Both the position numbers and the translations under genes were made by a program. This document shows, in pieces, positions 6,923 to 14,962 of a DNA stretch of 16,663 bases. This DNA comes from COE1 sp036310845 (GTDB lineage: Bacteria; Bacillota; Clostridia; Lachnospirales; Lachnospiraceae): the NCBI GenBank assembly GCA_036310845.1, contig JAXJRB010000202.1:1-16663 (forward strand), in the 5' to 3' direction. How positions within the stretch are numbered: position 1 is the first letter of the stretch; each line of letters begins with the position of its first letter. Below the pieces are notes generated by a model, which was not told the DNA's origin, searched no databases, and worked only from the letters and a program-made list of their open reading frames with translations.

Positions 6923-7399
6923 TTACTTTTTTCTGTCCATCAATTGCGGATCAACCGTATTGATTCTGCTCATGGACTTGTAATACGTTGCTGCTGCACT
7001 ACTAGATACCTTCATCTGCCTGATTTCCTGACGTTTCATACGGAATACGGTCTCCAGCGCTGCCCGATTGCGCTTCTCCTGTGCCTCAATCGCCACACCT
7101 TTTTCTACGGCTGTTCGGATAAGCTCCTGCAATACCAGCACCTGACTGCGATACTTGTCCGGCTGCTTCTGCACCTCATCCTTAATCCGTTCATAGGTCG
7201 AGGTAAATCCGTCATCCAGACGGTTTATCTCATCTATGAGTTCTCCCTTTTCATCCATCGTCTTGTCATAGGCTTCCATATCCATCGGCTGATGAGCTGA
7301 TATCTCTGCCTGTTCCTTATTCAGAACGCTAATCTTATCTAATACTTCATTTTTCTTCTCAAGGCTTTCTATCAATATCTGTAAATATCCTTCTGTCAT
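6923..7399 (-). CDS. Small FlgN/FliT-like flagellar export chaperone
   Basis: This 158-aa cytoplasmic, highly charged, almost wholly helical protein has a GGGGGAAAGG ribosome site just before the ATG. It begins 33 bases after the fliS stop, so it is in the flaG-fliD-fliS unit. Helical heptad-like stretches run through about residues 5-35 and 45-135. The C-terminus has a Ser/Ala-rich turn, then YYKSM and the tail VDPQLMDRKK, a pattern I associate with FlgN-family proteins of Lachnospiraceae. FlgN chaperones FlgK/FlgL; FliT, which usually follows fliS, chaperones FliD. Position suggests a FliT role while the sequence looks more like FlgN, so no symbol is assigned. Family-level confidence is moderate. 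Confidence 0.7.
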   Translation of the reverse strand: MTEGYLQILIESLEKKNEVLDKISVLNKEQAEISAHQPMDMEAYDKTMDEKGELIDEINRLDDGFTSTYERIKDEVQKQPDKYRSQVLVLQELIRTAVEKGVAIEAQEKRNRAALETVFRMKRQEIRQMKVSSSAAATYYKSMSRINTVDPQLMDRKK

Positions 7400-7432
7400 G
7401 CCTTTCCCCCTGCTCTACACTGCTGTCATTTA

Positions 7433-7909
7433 TCAAGTTCCTGTTCTTCCCATAGCACCAGGTGCGTATCCAACGGAATTACGCTGTCCTCCTGCAATCT
7501 TGCTCTGAGCTGCCGGATTACTCTTATCCGTAGCTACCTTCTTCATAACTTCCTTCCAATTATCTCTCATGGAACGAAGATGCTTCACTACCTCTCCCAT
7601 AATCTCAGGGTCTTTTGCAATATTCGCTTCATGGCATCTTCTCAGCAGATATACATAGACCTTCTCGAAATCTTCCCATATCGGATATTTCTTGTCTAAT
7701 GTTTCTCTGAAGTTCTGAATAATCTTCTCTACCTTAACTACATTCTCATGAGCCTTGGCAGGGTCTTTATTTTCCATTGCCATAATCGCAATATTACCGA
7801 ATTTAATCGCACCCTCATATAGCATAAGTGTTAATTCTGCCGGCGAGGCTGTCATAACCCTACTATTCTGATACTGTGCATAACCATTTTGTTTTAGCAT
7901 GCGCTTCAT
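7433..7909 (-). CDS. fliS: Flagellin-specific export chaperone FliS
   Basis: FliS binds the disordered C-terminus of newly made flagellin in the cytoplasm and delivers it to the flagellar type III export gate. The N-terminal signature NGYAQYQNS-x-V, then SPAELTLMLYEGAIKF, and the later helices with PIWEDFEKVYVYLLRRCHEAN are typical. The fold ends near residue 130, and a Gly/Ala/Ser-rich tail of about 28 residues follows (SNPAAQSK to GRTGT), making it longer than the usual 125-135 aa. The start is ambiguous: the ATG at 7909 has AGGAAAGAAGG directly upstream, while an in-frame ATG at 7900 (MLKQNGY) has AGAAGG at better spacing. fliD ends 38 bases upstream and the chaperone gene starts 33 bases downstream. 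Confidence 0.95.
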   Translation of the reverse strand: MKRMLKQNGYAQYQNSRVMTASPAELTLMLYEGAIKFGNIAIMAMENKDPAKAHENVVKVEKIIQNFRETLDKKYPIWEDFEKVYVYLLRRCHEANIAKDPEIMGEVVKHLRSMRDNWKEVMKKVATDKSNPAAQSKIAGGQRNSVGYAPGAMGRTGT

Positions 7910-7947
7910 CCTTCTTTCCTAAGTTTCACCCTCCGGGAATGTATCTG

Positions 7948-9570
7948 TTACATACCGCCTAGCATACTTGTAACCGCATTGGAATTGGACTGTAGCTTAG
8001 ATAAGGCTACTTCCATAGCTGAAAACTTCTCATACCACTTATCTTCATAATCGCTAAGCTCTTCCTCAGCCTCCTTAATACGCTTGGTATAATCATCATA
8101 ATCTTTCTTAAGCTGCTTATCATTATATACTTTATAGATACTACTGTAAGTAGTTGTCTTTCCCATTGTTTCATCTAACTTGCTGTACATCTCCTTGCAG
8201 AGAGATGCAAAGAATTCAGCCACGCCTTCCGGGTCTGCTGCAATAGCAGATTTCAGCTTATCCTGCTTTGTTGACGCATACTCATCATCCGGGTCACCAT
8301 CGATATGATATGCATGATGTTCAAAATCTTCACATTCAAAGTAATTCTTTGTCTTAATACCGAAGTCAGACAGGAACATCTTCTTGCCAGCGTTATCTTC
8401 ATACCACTTTTCGATTTCAGCTTCTGTCATATCCTTCTTCTGATCATCTGTCAGATTCTTCTTATAGAATCCCTTTAGCATGGTACTTGTCAGTACATTC
8501 ATAACGGAGCTAAGATTACCATCCTTGCGGAGCAGAGAACCCTTAATCTTGTTTTCCCAGTTCTCGATTTCTTCATCGGTCATGCTTTCCTTTTCTTCAT
8601 CAGAAAGGACATCATAATCGCGAGCCGACTTAGCGTTATACAACTCATCGATTTCGTTTATTAATTCATTATATTCTGATATAAAATCTTTAATCGTATC
8701 ATAAATACCATCATAATCCGTTGATGTTACAATCGAAATCTCTTCGGTCGTCACACCCACCGCATTAATGGTAAGTCCATTTACAGCAAATGTGTTGGTA
8801 TCTGATGTGAATACTGCACCATTTAATACAATCTCTGCATCCTGTGCTGCGATTCTGGTACAATCAGCGTCTGCTTCATCCAGTCCCAGCTTTCCTAATG
8901 TACTGCTGTCACTTGCTGAAATAGAGAATTCCTTGGCTGTACCTGTTCCAACAGAGCTGATGAAGAATCTCTGATTCTTCTCATCAAAGGAAGCATTTAC
9001 TCCTGCTTCTTTCATCTTGGAAACAAACTTAGATATGGTCATATCACTGGTTATTTCCACTTCTGTTGTCTTGGCATCATCACCTGTTCCTACCGTAACA
9101 GATATCTTACTGCCTACAAGACCTTTATCAATATCTGATAATTTATCCGAAGCAGTCCAGTCTACCTCTTTGGTAACCATTTTTCCTTCATCATCTTTTT
9201 CTGTTACTGTATGCTTTCCCAGCTTTGCTGCTCCTGTCAGATAACCTGATTTTGCAAGCTTATTCACCTTCAATGTCTGTGTTCCATTTACCGCATTGTC
9301 ACTTGCGATAACGGTTGCCTTTGTCGTATCAGAGCTTACGGTACTTTTCTTACTATAGGCTCCTGTTAATCGAAGCTTGGATAGTGTTCCACTATATAAG
9401 CTATATATCTTGGAATTCAGATCTTGCCATACATTCTGTTTCCATTCTAACTTGGTCTGTTCTTTTTTTATTGACTCAACTTTTTTGCTCTTCACACTTA
9501 CCAGCTGTGTCACTATGGATTCTGTATCCATACCTGAATACATACCAGTCATTCTCAATAAATCTGACAT
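7948..9570 (-). CDS. fliD: Filament cap protein FliD (HAP2)
   Basis: FliD forms the cap at the filament tip and promotes flagellin folding and insertion. It has 540 aa, typical for Firmicutes. The start has GGAGG 9 bases upstream. The N-terminal motif SGMDTESIVTQLV (12-24) with following coiled coil is the FliD N-domain; head domains cover about 80-290. The C-terminal domain begins around 290, and the last 45 residues form a coiled coil ending LQSNSNAVTSMLGGM. A charged motif, L-(S/T)-D-(E/D) ... MT-(D/E)-x-EIE-x-W, appears twice, at residues 323-343 and 373-394. It lies 41 bases after flaG and 38 before fliS, and is probably driven from the flaG sigma-28 promoter. Confidence 0.97.
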   Translation of the reverse strand: MSDLLRMTGMYSGMDTESIVTQLVSVKSKKVESIKKEQTKLEWKQNVWQDLNSKIYSLYSGTLSKLRLTGAYSKKSTVSSDTTKATVIASDNAVNGTQTLKVNKLAKSGYLTGAAKLGKHTVTEKDDEGKMVTKEVDWTASDKLSDIDKGLVGSKISVTVGTGDDAKTTEVEITSDMTISKFVSKMKEAGVNASFDEKNQRFFISSVGTGTAKEFSISASDSSTLGKLGLDEADADCTRIAAQDAEIVLNGAVFTSDTNTFAVNGLTINAVGVTTEEISIVTSTDYDGIYDTIKDFISEYNELINEIDELYNAKSARDYDVLSDEEKESMTDEEIENWENKIKGSLLRKDGNLSSVMNVLTSTMLKGFYKKNLTDDQKKDMTEAEIEKWYEDNAGKKMFLSDFGIKTKNYFECEDFEHHAYHIDGDPDDEYASTKQDKLKSAIAADPEGVAEFFASLCKEMYSKLDETMGKTTTYSSIYKVYNDKQLKKDYDDYTKRIKEAEEELSDYEDKWYEKFSAMEVALSKLQSNSNAVTSMLGGM

Positions 9571-9611
9571 AATCCAAAACCTCCATATATCTCTTTGTCC
9601 TAAGACAAGCT

Positions 9612-10010
9612 CTATAACTTTTCATCTACCAGGACACCAGCCATCTCCATACATTTTGCAATCATATCTAAGGTTTTCTCGGGTGGTATCTCTTTAATAA
9701 CCTCCTGCGTGTCCTTATCTACCAGCTTAATCATTACACGGTTGGTTGCTTCATGAATACCGAACTTTGCTTCCGAATTAGGAAGCTGTGCATTCATCTT
9801 TTCAATTGCTTTCTTAATCTTCTCATTATCTGCACTCTGCCTGTCTGCCACCGAAGTGTTATCAGACACCAGTTGAAACTTATGCTCATGTCCCTTGTAT
9901 TCTGCTCTTCCTTCCGTGGACTCAGCATGAATTGTATTATCTATTTCAGGTTGTACTGTAACCTGACGCATTTGTGCAGGCATCATATTTCCTACAGCTT
10001 CTACATACAT
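9612..10010 (-). CDS. flaG: FlaG-family flagellar protein
   Basis: The conserved FlaG domain is the C-terminal half: residues about 68-132 contain FGIHEATNRVMIKLVDKDT, then EVIKEIPPEKTLDMIAKCMEMAGVLVDEKL. FlaG proteins are small, encoded before fliD, and influence filament length or stability in several genera; the biochemical role is unsettled. The N-terminal half is low-complexity and polar. I chose the ATG at 10010 (MYVEAVGNMM, 132 aa) because GGAGG lies 8 bases upstream. An in-frame ATG at 10034 would add eight residues but has only a weak ribosome site. It heads the flaG-fliD-fliS-chaperone unit, with a sigma-28 promoter at 10086-10059. Confidence 0.9.
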   Translation of the reverse strand: MYVEAVGNMMPAQMRQVTVQPEIDNTIHAESTEGRAEYKGHEHKFQLVSDNTSVADRQSADNEKIKKAIEKMNAQLPNSEAKFGIHEATNRVMIKLVDKDTQEVIKEIPPEKTLDMIAKCMEMAGVLVDEKL

Positions 10011-10058
10011 GTGACTCACCTCCATGTTATACATGTATCGTTCTCTTTGCTATTTTAT

Positions 10059-10086
10059 ATATCGGACAGTAAACAAAAAATGTTTA
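10059..10086 (-). promoter_or_regulatory. Sigma-28 promoter of flaG-fliD-fliS
   Basis: Minus strand reads TAAA (10086-10083), a 17-base spacer and CCGATAT (10065-10059), identical in element spacing to flagellin 1 P1. It lies about 50 bases upstream of the flaG start. Its -35 element and part of the spacer fall inside the csrA-flaG hairpin. Confidence 0.8.
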
Positions 10087-10109
10087 TAGAATCTATAAAC
10101 ATTTTTTGT
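10073..10109 (-). terminator. Long perfect A/T-rich hairpin between csrA and flaG
   Basis: A 17-bp perfect stem (10073-10089 / 10093-10109) has a 3-base loop; each arm has only three G/C bases. The minus-strand 3' arm ends in TTTTTTG, giving a U-run as in an intrinsic terminator for fliW-csrA, 20 bases past the csrA stop. The low GC makes it weaker than the flagellin 2 terminator, and it overlaps the sigma-28 -35 element of flaG. Confidence 0.7.
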
Positions 10110-10128
10110 CAAACTTGAATGTCAGTTA

Positions 10129-10350
10129 TTATTTCAATAAACCAGCAAGCTGTTCTATACCTGCTACATTATTTGAAGCCTCCTTATTTGCCTCCTGTAT
10201 CTGAATATATACCTCTTTACGATACACAGGGACTTCTTTTGGTGCAGAGATACCGATTTTCACCTGTTCTCCCTTTACTTCGAGCACCGTGATTTCTATA
10301 TCATTATTAATCATCAGTGCTTCACCTTTTTTTCTGGATAGTGCCAGCAT
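10129..10350 (-). CDS. csrA: Translational regulator CsrA
   Basis: CsrA is a small RNA-binding homodimer that recognises A-N-GGA in mRNA leaders and blocks ribosome entry; in Bacillus subtilis its main target is flagellin mRNA and it is antagonised by FliW. This 73-aa protein starts MLALSRKKGEAL and keeps the two key RNA-contact positions, Arg6 and Arg44 (in VPVYRKEVY), plus VKIGISAPKEV. The start is the ATG at 10350 with AGGCGG 9 bases upstream; a GTG three codons earlier overlaps that site and is rejected. After the core fold, a tail of about 20 residues (ANKEASNNVAGIEQLAGLLK) matches the C-terminal extension used by FliW in FliW-bearing bacteria. It starts 29 bases after fliW. Confidence 0.97.
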   Translation of the reverse strand: MLALSRKKGEALMINNDIEITVLEVKGEQVKIGISAPKEVPVYRKEVYIQIQEANKEASNNVAGIEQLAGLLK

Positions 10351-10379
10351 ATCTTTCACCCGCCTTTTCTCTTATCTTG

Positions 10380-10838
10380 TCATGCATGCTGTGTCGCCAT
10401 CAAACTATCATAAATGGCATATTTGATACTATAATTCTCATCATCTGCAATCAACTGTACTGCTTTGCAAGTATTTACATTAATCATAATAGGTGCTCGC
10501 AGATTAACGGTTGTCTTGGTAATGTCCTTAGGAACGGTTACCGTAACAAACATTAGAATCTCTTCATTTTCCACATCACCCAAAGGTGCCAGCAATTCCT
10601 GTGAAAATACCGGTTCATATTCTGCCATAATAAGCTCCGGGTTCATAACCGGAAGTGCAAATCCCGGCTCTTGTAAGGACTGTAACCATTTAATCCCTGA
10701 ATCGTTACCCTTTTCCAAGTTATAAATAAGAGTAAAATCCTTCAAATCCGGAAAACCAAGAATTCCACTGTCAAAACGTATAATCTTGTCATCCTCTACT
10801 GCAATCTTGCCAAATACTCTCGTATTTACTTCTACCAT
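10380..10838 (-). CDS. fliW: Flagellar assembly factor FliW, CsrA antagonist
   Basis: FliW binds either cytoplasmic flagellin or CsrA. When flagellin is exported, free FliW sequesters CsrA and flagellin translation proceeds. The 152-aa sequence shows the family pattern: TRVFGKIAVEDDKIIRFDSG, GILGFPDLKDF, FALPVMNPELI, then LMFVTVTVPKD, NLRAPIMINV and a C-terminus with YSIKYAI. A GGAG site lies about 10 bases before the ATG. It is coupled to csrA (29-bp gap), the standard Firmicute arrangement, and both probable flagellin targets are downstream in the same window. Confidence 0.97.
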   Translation of the reverse strand: MVEVNTRVFGKIAVEDDKIIRFDSGILGFPDLKDFTLIYNLEKGNDSGIKWLQSLQEPGFALPVMNPELIMAEYEPVFSQELLAPLGDVENEEILMFVTVTVPKDITKTTVNLRAPIMINVNTCKAVQLIADDENYSIKYAIYDSLMATQHA

Positions 10839-10902
10839 AATTCTTTCACTCCATTTCTGTCTTATCCTGTTTGCTACAGGAGAGTTTGAATTGTAGAAAA
10901 CT

Positions 10903-10931
10903 CGTAATTATTCCCTTCTTTTATAATTACG
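10903..10931 (-). terminator. Inverted repeat between flgL and fliW
   Basis: A 9-bp perfect stem (CGTAATTAT 10903-10911 / ATAATTACG 10923-10931) has an 11-base loop and is followed on the minus strand by AGTTTTCTAC. It lies in the 180-bp gap between flgL and fliW and could be a weak terminator or leader hairpin. A TTGACA hexamer at 10958-10953 lies upstream but has no convincing -10 at 16-18 bases, so the fliW promoter is not located. Confidence 0.4.
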
Positions 10932-11018
10932 AAAGCTCTATTTTTTTAATTATGTCAACTTTTAGAATTATTGTAACACATTTCTACAATTTTATCTACT
11001 TTTTTCTGATATTTTGTT

Positions 11019-12899
11019 TTAAATAAAATTCAGCAATGATGTCTTCATAACATAACTAATAGAAGATAGTGCAGCTTCATAGGTGAGCTCCACACTCTTA
11101 AGCTGAATAGCAAGATCTGTTATATCCGCATCCTCATTCTCGGATACTAGCTCTTGGAAATTAGTCTGTTGAGAGCTAAGTCTATTCTGAATCAGAATCA
11201 ATCTGGATTCACGGCTTCCAACATTCGTCTTTGCCATCTTTGCCTGATCGATATAACCATCAAACTCTGTCATAAGTCCTTCACAACGCTTCTGAACCCT
11301 AGCCTTTGTCATCGTCATTGCTTTTTCTAAAGCTACCATTTCTGTTTTCAACTTTTCAAGATCATCACCTTCATACTTCTGGGATTCAACCATACCCTTT
11401 ACTTTATTATAGGTATCCTCTATACTTGAAAATTTGTCCAGCATAGCAAGAACTTCTTCTACATCTCTTCCGATATCATGAGTAAATACTTCATCTGCTG
11501 TCGTATTTACACGAATACTTTGATTACTTCCAATATCATATTCAATAATCTGTTTTGCCACATTTTCTGCCGGATCTGTCAACTTTTCTGCATTATATTC
11601 CAGCACTTTTGGTTTCTGTCCGCTTGACGGGTCCTTTCTTAAATCATCATAACGCTTGGTATAGAAGTAATGAATCGGATCCAGATCACCTTCCTGCCAT
11701 GTTGTTTTATCATAACCAAGGCGAATTTCTGCATCTAATGATAATGCAGACAGCTCCTCATGAATATTTTTTCCTAACAATAATTCTCCTGTTTCTGCAA
11801 TGTAAACGATAGAATCAGCATTTTCCTCTCCAAGTGCTGCTTCGTACGCCTCATCCGTCGCACTTGGGTAAAAATCAGTTACTGTTAATGTCGTTTCATA
11901 TTTTTCATTTAATACAAAACCTGTTACCATCCCTGTTTCATCTGTTACTTCTTCAAATCCCATCGTTATCGTTTTGGTAGGATCTGTTTCTGCAAATGTA
12001 AGAACACCATCTTTTGCAGAAATCTGAAGATTAGCATCTACTGTAACTGGCGAATTTGTTCCATCTGTGTTCAAAGTTATCGTATTTCCATCAATTTCTA
12101 TGGAAATCTTTCCTGGGTCTGCTGTTTTCATCGAAACATACGCAGTATAAGATGAGGTATTCACTGCTGCCGTATTCCTTATCTCATCTATCTTGGCAGT
12201 CTGCAAATAGCTTATGCTCACATTTTTCTTATTTTTATCCATGTCCTGCTGAAAATCAACATCATCATATGCCAAACGAATTCTTGGTATTTGATAGTCT
12301 TCTACCTGATATTCTGTGGTTGTTTTATCCGGTGCATTGAAATTTCCTTCGTTTATGGTTGCCAACTCACCTGTTCTTACAAACGTTGTTATATCCAGGC
12401 AAGTCACATCTCTTTGCTCCACAATAGAATATCTTTCTTCCTTATCTTCTTTAAAGGTTAACGGCGTATCCGTACGATAACCGGTAAAAATACTTCTTCC
12501 TGCACTATCTGCATTGCCCGTTGAGTAAATCTCTTTGTGAAAATTTGAAAGATTTTGAATAATTGCTTTACGATCATCTGCTGTCAACGTTCCTTGTGCT
12601 CCCTGCACTACATACGTTCTCATATTTGTCAGAATTTCTACTGTCGTTTTAATGGCAGACTCTGTTAATTGTAACCAGCTCTCTGCATCCTCTGAATTTT
12701 TCTCATAATACTGATCAATCTTGTGCAAAGAAGCATTCAGCTTCAACGAACGAATTGCAATGACAGGGTCATCAGAAGGTCTCGTAATTTTCTTCATGGT
12801 AGAAAGCTGTGTTGTCAGCTTTTCCTGTAATGATTTATTTGTATTCAAATTGTTCAATGATGTATTCTGCATCATTTTCGTTGTAATTCTCATTGCCAT
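11019..12899 (-). CDS. flgL: Hook-filament junction protein FlgL (HAP3), enlarged
   Basis: FlgL joins the FlgK ring to the first flagellins. Conserved ends identify it. Residues 1-150 contain MRITTKMMQNTSLNNLN, ITRPSDDPVIAIRSLKL and a flagellin-like helical D1, followed by AGRSIFTGYRTDTPLTF. The last ~130 residues form the C-terminal coiled coil, with NRLSSQQTNFQELVSENEDADITDLAIQL and the terminal SISYVMKTSLLNFI. At 626 aa it is about twice the ~300 aa of enterobacterial FlgL; the extra ~300 residues lie in the middle (about 160-470), are acidic and Thr-rich, and presumably form surface domains. GGAAGG 8 bases upstream supports the chosen ATG; an ATG two codons later is possible. It starts 24 bases after flgK, so the two are an operon. 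Confidence 0.94.
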   Translation of the reverse strand: MAMRITTKMMQNTSLNNLNTNKSLQEKLTTQLSTMKKITRPSDDPVIAIRSLKLNASLHKIDQYYEKNSEDAESWLQLTESAIKTTVEILTNMRTYVVQGAQGTLTADDRKAIIQNLSNFHKEIYSTGNADSAGRSIFTGYRTDTPLTFKEDKEERYSIVEQRDVTCLDITTFVRTGELATINEGNFNAPDKTTTEYQVEDYQIPRIRLAYDDVDFQQDMDKNKKNVSISYLQTAKIDEIRNTAAVNTSSYTAYVSMKTADPGKISIEIDGNTITLNTDGTNSPVTVDANLQISAKDGVLTFAETDPTKTITMGFEEVTDETGMVTGFVLNEKYETTLTVTDFYPSATDEAYEAALGEENADSIVYIAETGELLLGKNIHEELSALSLDAEIRLGYDKTTWQEGDLDPIHYFYTKRYDDLRKDPSSGQKPKVLEYNAEKLTDPAENVAKQIIEYDIGSNQSIRVNTTADEVFTHDIGRDVEEVLAMLDKFSSIEDTYNKVKGMVESQKYEGDDLEKLKTEMVALEKAMTMTKARVQKRCEGLMTEFDGYIDQAKMAKTNVGSRESRLILIQNRLSSQQTNFQELVSENEDADITDLAIQLKSVELTYEAALSSISYVMKTSLLNFI

Positions 12900-12923
12900 A
12901 TCCGTAACCTTCCCTTTCTCCTA

Positions 12924-14792
12924 TTAGACTCCTGTCTCCTGAATAAGCTTGTCATATACCTCACATAATACGGAAATCATCTTACTCGATAAATTATATG
13001 CATTCTGGAATTTAATCATATTGGCTGCCTCTTCATCAGCATCTACACCACTAACAGAATATCTATTATTTGCAATTGTCTGCTCAATGTCCATATAGAT
13101 TCCTTGGAAGACATTTGCACTGTTTGCATTCAATGCCGCATCTCCTAACAAACAAATCAAGAAATCTTCTGCCTTGCAGCCTCTAAACTGCATTTTATCC
13201 GGGTTTACTGCCAAGCCAATCAGATTCTCCACAATATCGTATTTAGAAATACCACCCTTTTCGACAGTATGTGTTGCCATCGTATTTGGATCTGCTTCAA
13301 TAGATTTCACTACATTAAAATTACCTGCTGTCAGACAGAAATACCCATCCTGCATGGAGCTGTAGGATTTTACATCCATTTTTATCTCTAATTTATACTG
13401 TTCACCAGTAACCAAATCGTTTCCTGTAAAGAAATTGGCACCACTTCTATCCTGCTCATTATAATCCGTTGCTCCTTCTGCTCCATAAATACTATTGAAA
13501 ACAGATACATAGTCTCTTACCCACTCATTCATCTGCTCCATGTAATAAGGAATACCCTGATAGTCAACCTGATTTCCAACCGCCGCCAGCTGGCTAGTCT
13601 TTGCTGTTGTAATTCCTCGAGGATTTTTTACCGGATCTGTCGACAGCTGAAATGTATAGAAGCATCCTTTTTCTGTCTCTTCATAAGTCCAGCTATCATA
13701 GTAGAACTTATCTCCACCTAGTGTAATCTGACCGTTCGTTAATGGAAGTGTTGACTTAGACATATCCATCAGATAGTCATCTGTTACCTCTACCTTTACC
13801 GTCTGTTTTCCAGCATCAATCCATTTTATTCTACCGTTGAAGGCTTCATCATTATTACCATCTCTCATAACAAAGAGTCCTTTTAATTCACCCTCTGTGG
13901 AATTAGCATATACGCCAAGATCTTCTTTTGTATCCGTCCAACAGACATCATACAACCCTTGACAGTCATTCTGGTTTACCTGTTGATAGGTATCTCTTGG
14001 AACACATTCCAGTTCTCGATAAGAATAGCCATTTACCAATGTCTGCCCACCTGCAATTTTAACAACATAATTGTATGCTCCTGTTGGAATTCCTGTCACC
14101 GCATCATAGATTGGTATTTCTTCCGTAGATACATCTACAACTGCTGATAACTGATCTATCAATAAATCACGCTTATCACGCAACTCATTCGCGATATTAC
14201 TTCCATCCATTTCAATGACGTTAATTTCTTTATTCAGTGTAGCAATTTCTGTTGCAACACTGTTAATCTCTTCTACTTTAATCTTAATCTCATCATTGAC
14301 ATCACTTTGCATAGACTGAAAACTATTATATAACAGGTTAAAATACTCACATACATTTCCTGCTTTTCCGATAAAATCCAAAGCGTATGTCGAATCTCCA
14401 GTATTAGTTTTCAATGACTGCAAAGCCGCATCCATTTCATCAAAAATAGAGGTAAAGCCTTTGGTTGTCTCCGTGTTGTTAAGATACGTTTCGATTATTG
14501 CTGCATAATACTGCTTTTTATCAAATTCTCCTAACTTCGAATTATTATTCCAATACTTAACGTCATAGTAAATATCTCTTACTCTTTCTGCTCCATAGAT
14601 GTCAACACCTGTACCTACACACCCATAGCTTGTATAAGTTCTAATCGCATCTGATGCCGCCTGATTTACAATTTGTCTGGAATATCCTTCTGTTTCTATA
14701 TTGGCAATATTGTTTGCTGTTGTATTTAGTGCAGCATTGGAAGCCACAAGACCTGTGTATGATGTATTTAAACCTAAAAATGTAGATGGCAT
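12924..14792 (-). CDS. flgK: Hook-filament junction protein FlgK (HAP1), complete copy
   Basis: FlgK forms the ring between hook and FlgL. The 622-aa protein has the characteristic N-terminus STFLGLNTSYTGLVASNAALNTTANNIANIETEGYSRQ (residues 3-40, the flagellar rod/hook-family motif), helical D1 segments with NELRDKRDLLIDQLS, a Thr/Gly/Tyr-rich central domain, and the C-terminal helix NMIKFQNAYNLSSKMISVLCEVYDKLI. GAAGGAG lies 8 bases before the ATG. It follows a second flgK paralogue after 170 bases and precedes flgL by 24. Hairpins in the leader (14841-14859, 14868-14881, 14883-14943) separate it from the upstream copy. Confidence 0.96.
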   Translation of the reverse strand: MPSTFLGLNTSYTGLVASNAALNTTANNIANIETEGYSRQIVNQAASDAIRTYTSYGCVGTGVDIYGAERVRDIYYDVKYWNNNSKLGEFDKKQYYAAIIETYLNNTETTKGFTSIFDEMDAALQSLKTNTGDSTYALDFIGKAGNVCEYFNLLYNSFQSMQSDVNDEIKIKVEEINSVATEIATLNKEINVIEMDGSNIANELRDKRDLLIDQLSAVVDVSTEEIPIYDAVTGIPTGAYNYVVKIAGGQTLVNGYSYRELECVPRDTYQQVNQNDCQGLYDVCWTDTKEDLGVYANSTEGELKGLFVMRDGNNDEAFNGRIKWIDAGKQTVKVEVTDDYLMDMSKSTLPLTNGQITLGGDKFYYDSWTYEETEKGCFYTFQLSTDPVKNPRGITTAKTSQLAAVGNQVDYQGIPYYMEQMNEWVRDYVSVFNSIYGAEGATDYNEQDRSGANFFTGNDLVTGEQYKLEIKMDVKSYSSMQDGYFCLTAGNFNVVKSIEADPNTMATHTVEKGGISKYDIVENLIGLAVNPDKMQFRGCKAEDFLICLLGDAALNANSANVFQGIYMDIEQTIANNRYSVSGVDADEEAANMIKFQNAYNLSSKMISVLCEVYDKLIQETGV

Positions 14793-14840
14793 ATGTCACA
14801 CTCCTTCTAATATTATTCATAAAGTATTCGGTACAGGTTC

Positions 14841-14943
14841 GAAAATCCTACGGATTTCCTCGCGGCTTTGGATTAGTCCAATAGAAATATTGAAAAATTA
14901 CCCTTACCAAGCAAGCTTGCCGGTCAATTATTTCAATATTTCT
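14841..14943 (-). repeat. Cluster of inverted repeats between the two flgK genes
   Basis: A perfect 13-bp inverted repeat (AGAAATATTGAAA 14883-14895 / TTTCAATATTTCT 14931-14943) encloses the palindrome GCAAGCTTGC (14911-14920). Nearer to flgK are TTGGA / TCCAA (14868-14881) and an 8-bp stem with one G-U pair (14841-14859). None is followed on the minus strand by a U-tract, so this looks more like an mRNA-processing or regulatory leader than a terminator. No convincing promoter was found in this gap. Confidence 0.6.
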
Positions 14944-14962
14944 GCTGTCCCGAATATTTTGC

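Noticed and set aside
6944..7300. 118-codon plus-strand frame opposite the chaperone gene
   Set aside because: It lies wholly antisense to a well-supported gene, has no ribosome site and matches no family I recognise.
9753..10118. 121-codon plus-strand frame opposite flaG
   Set aside because: Antisense to flaG and crossing the csrA-flaG hairpin; rich in Cys/His/Leu in a way typical of reverse-strand shadows.
10953..10958. TTGACA as the -35 of a fliW-csrA promoter
   Set aside because: No acceptable -10 hexamer lies 16-18 bases downstream (the bases there are GCTTTCG), so the hexamer alone was not called.
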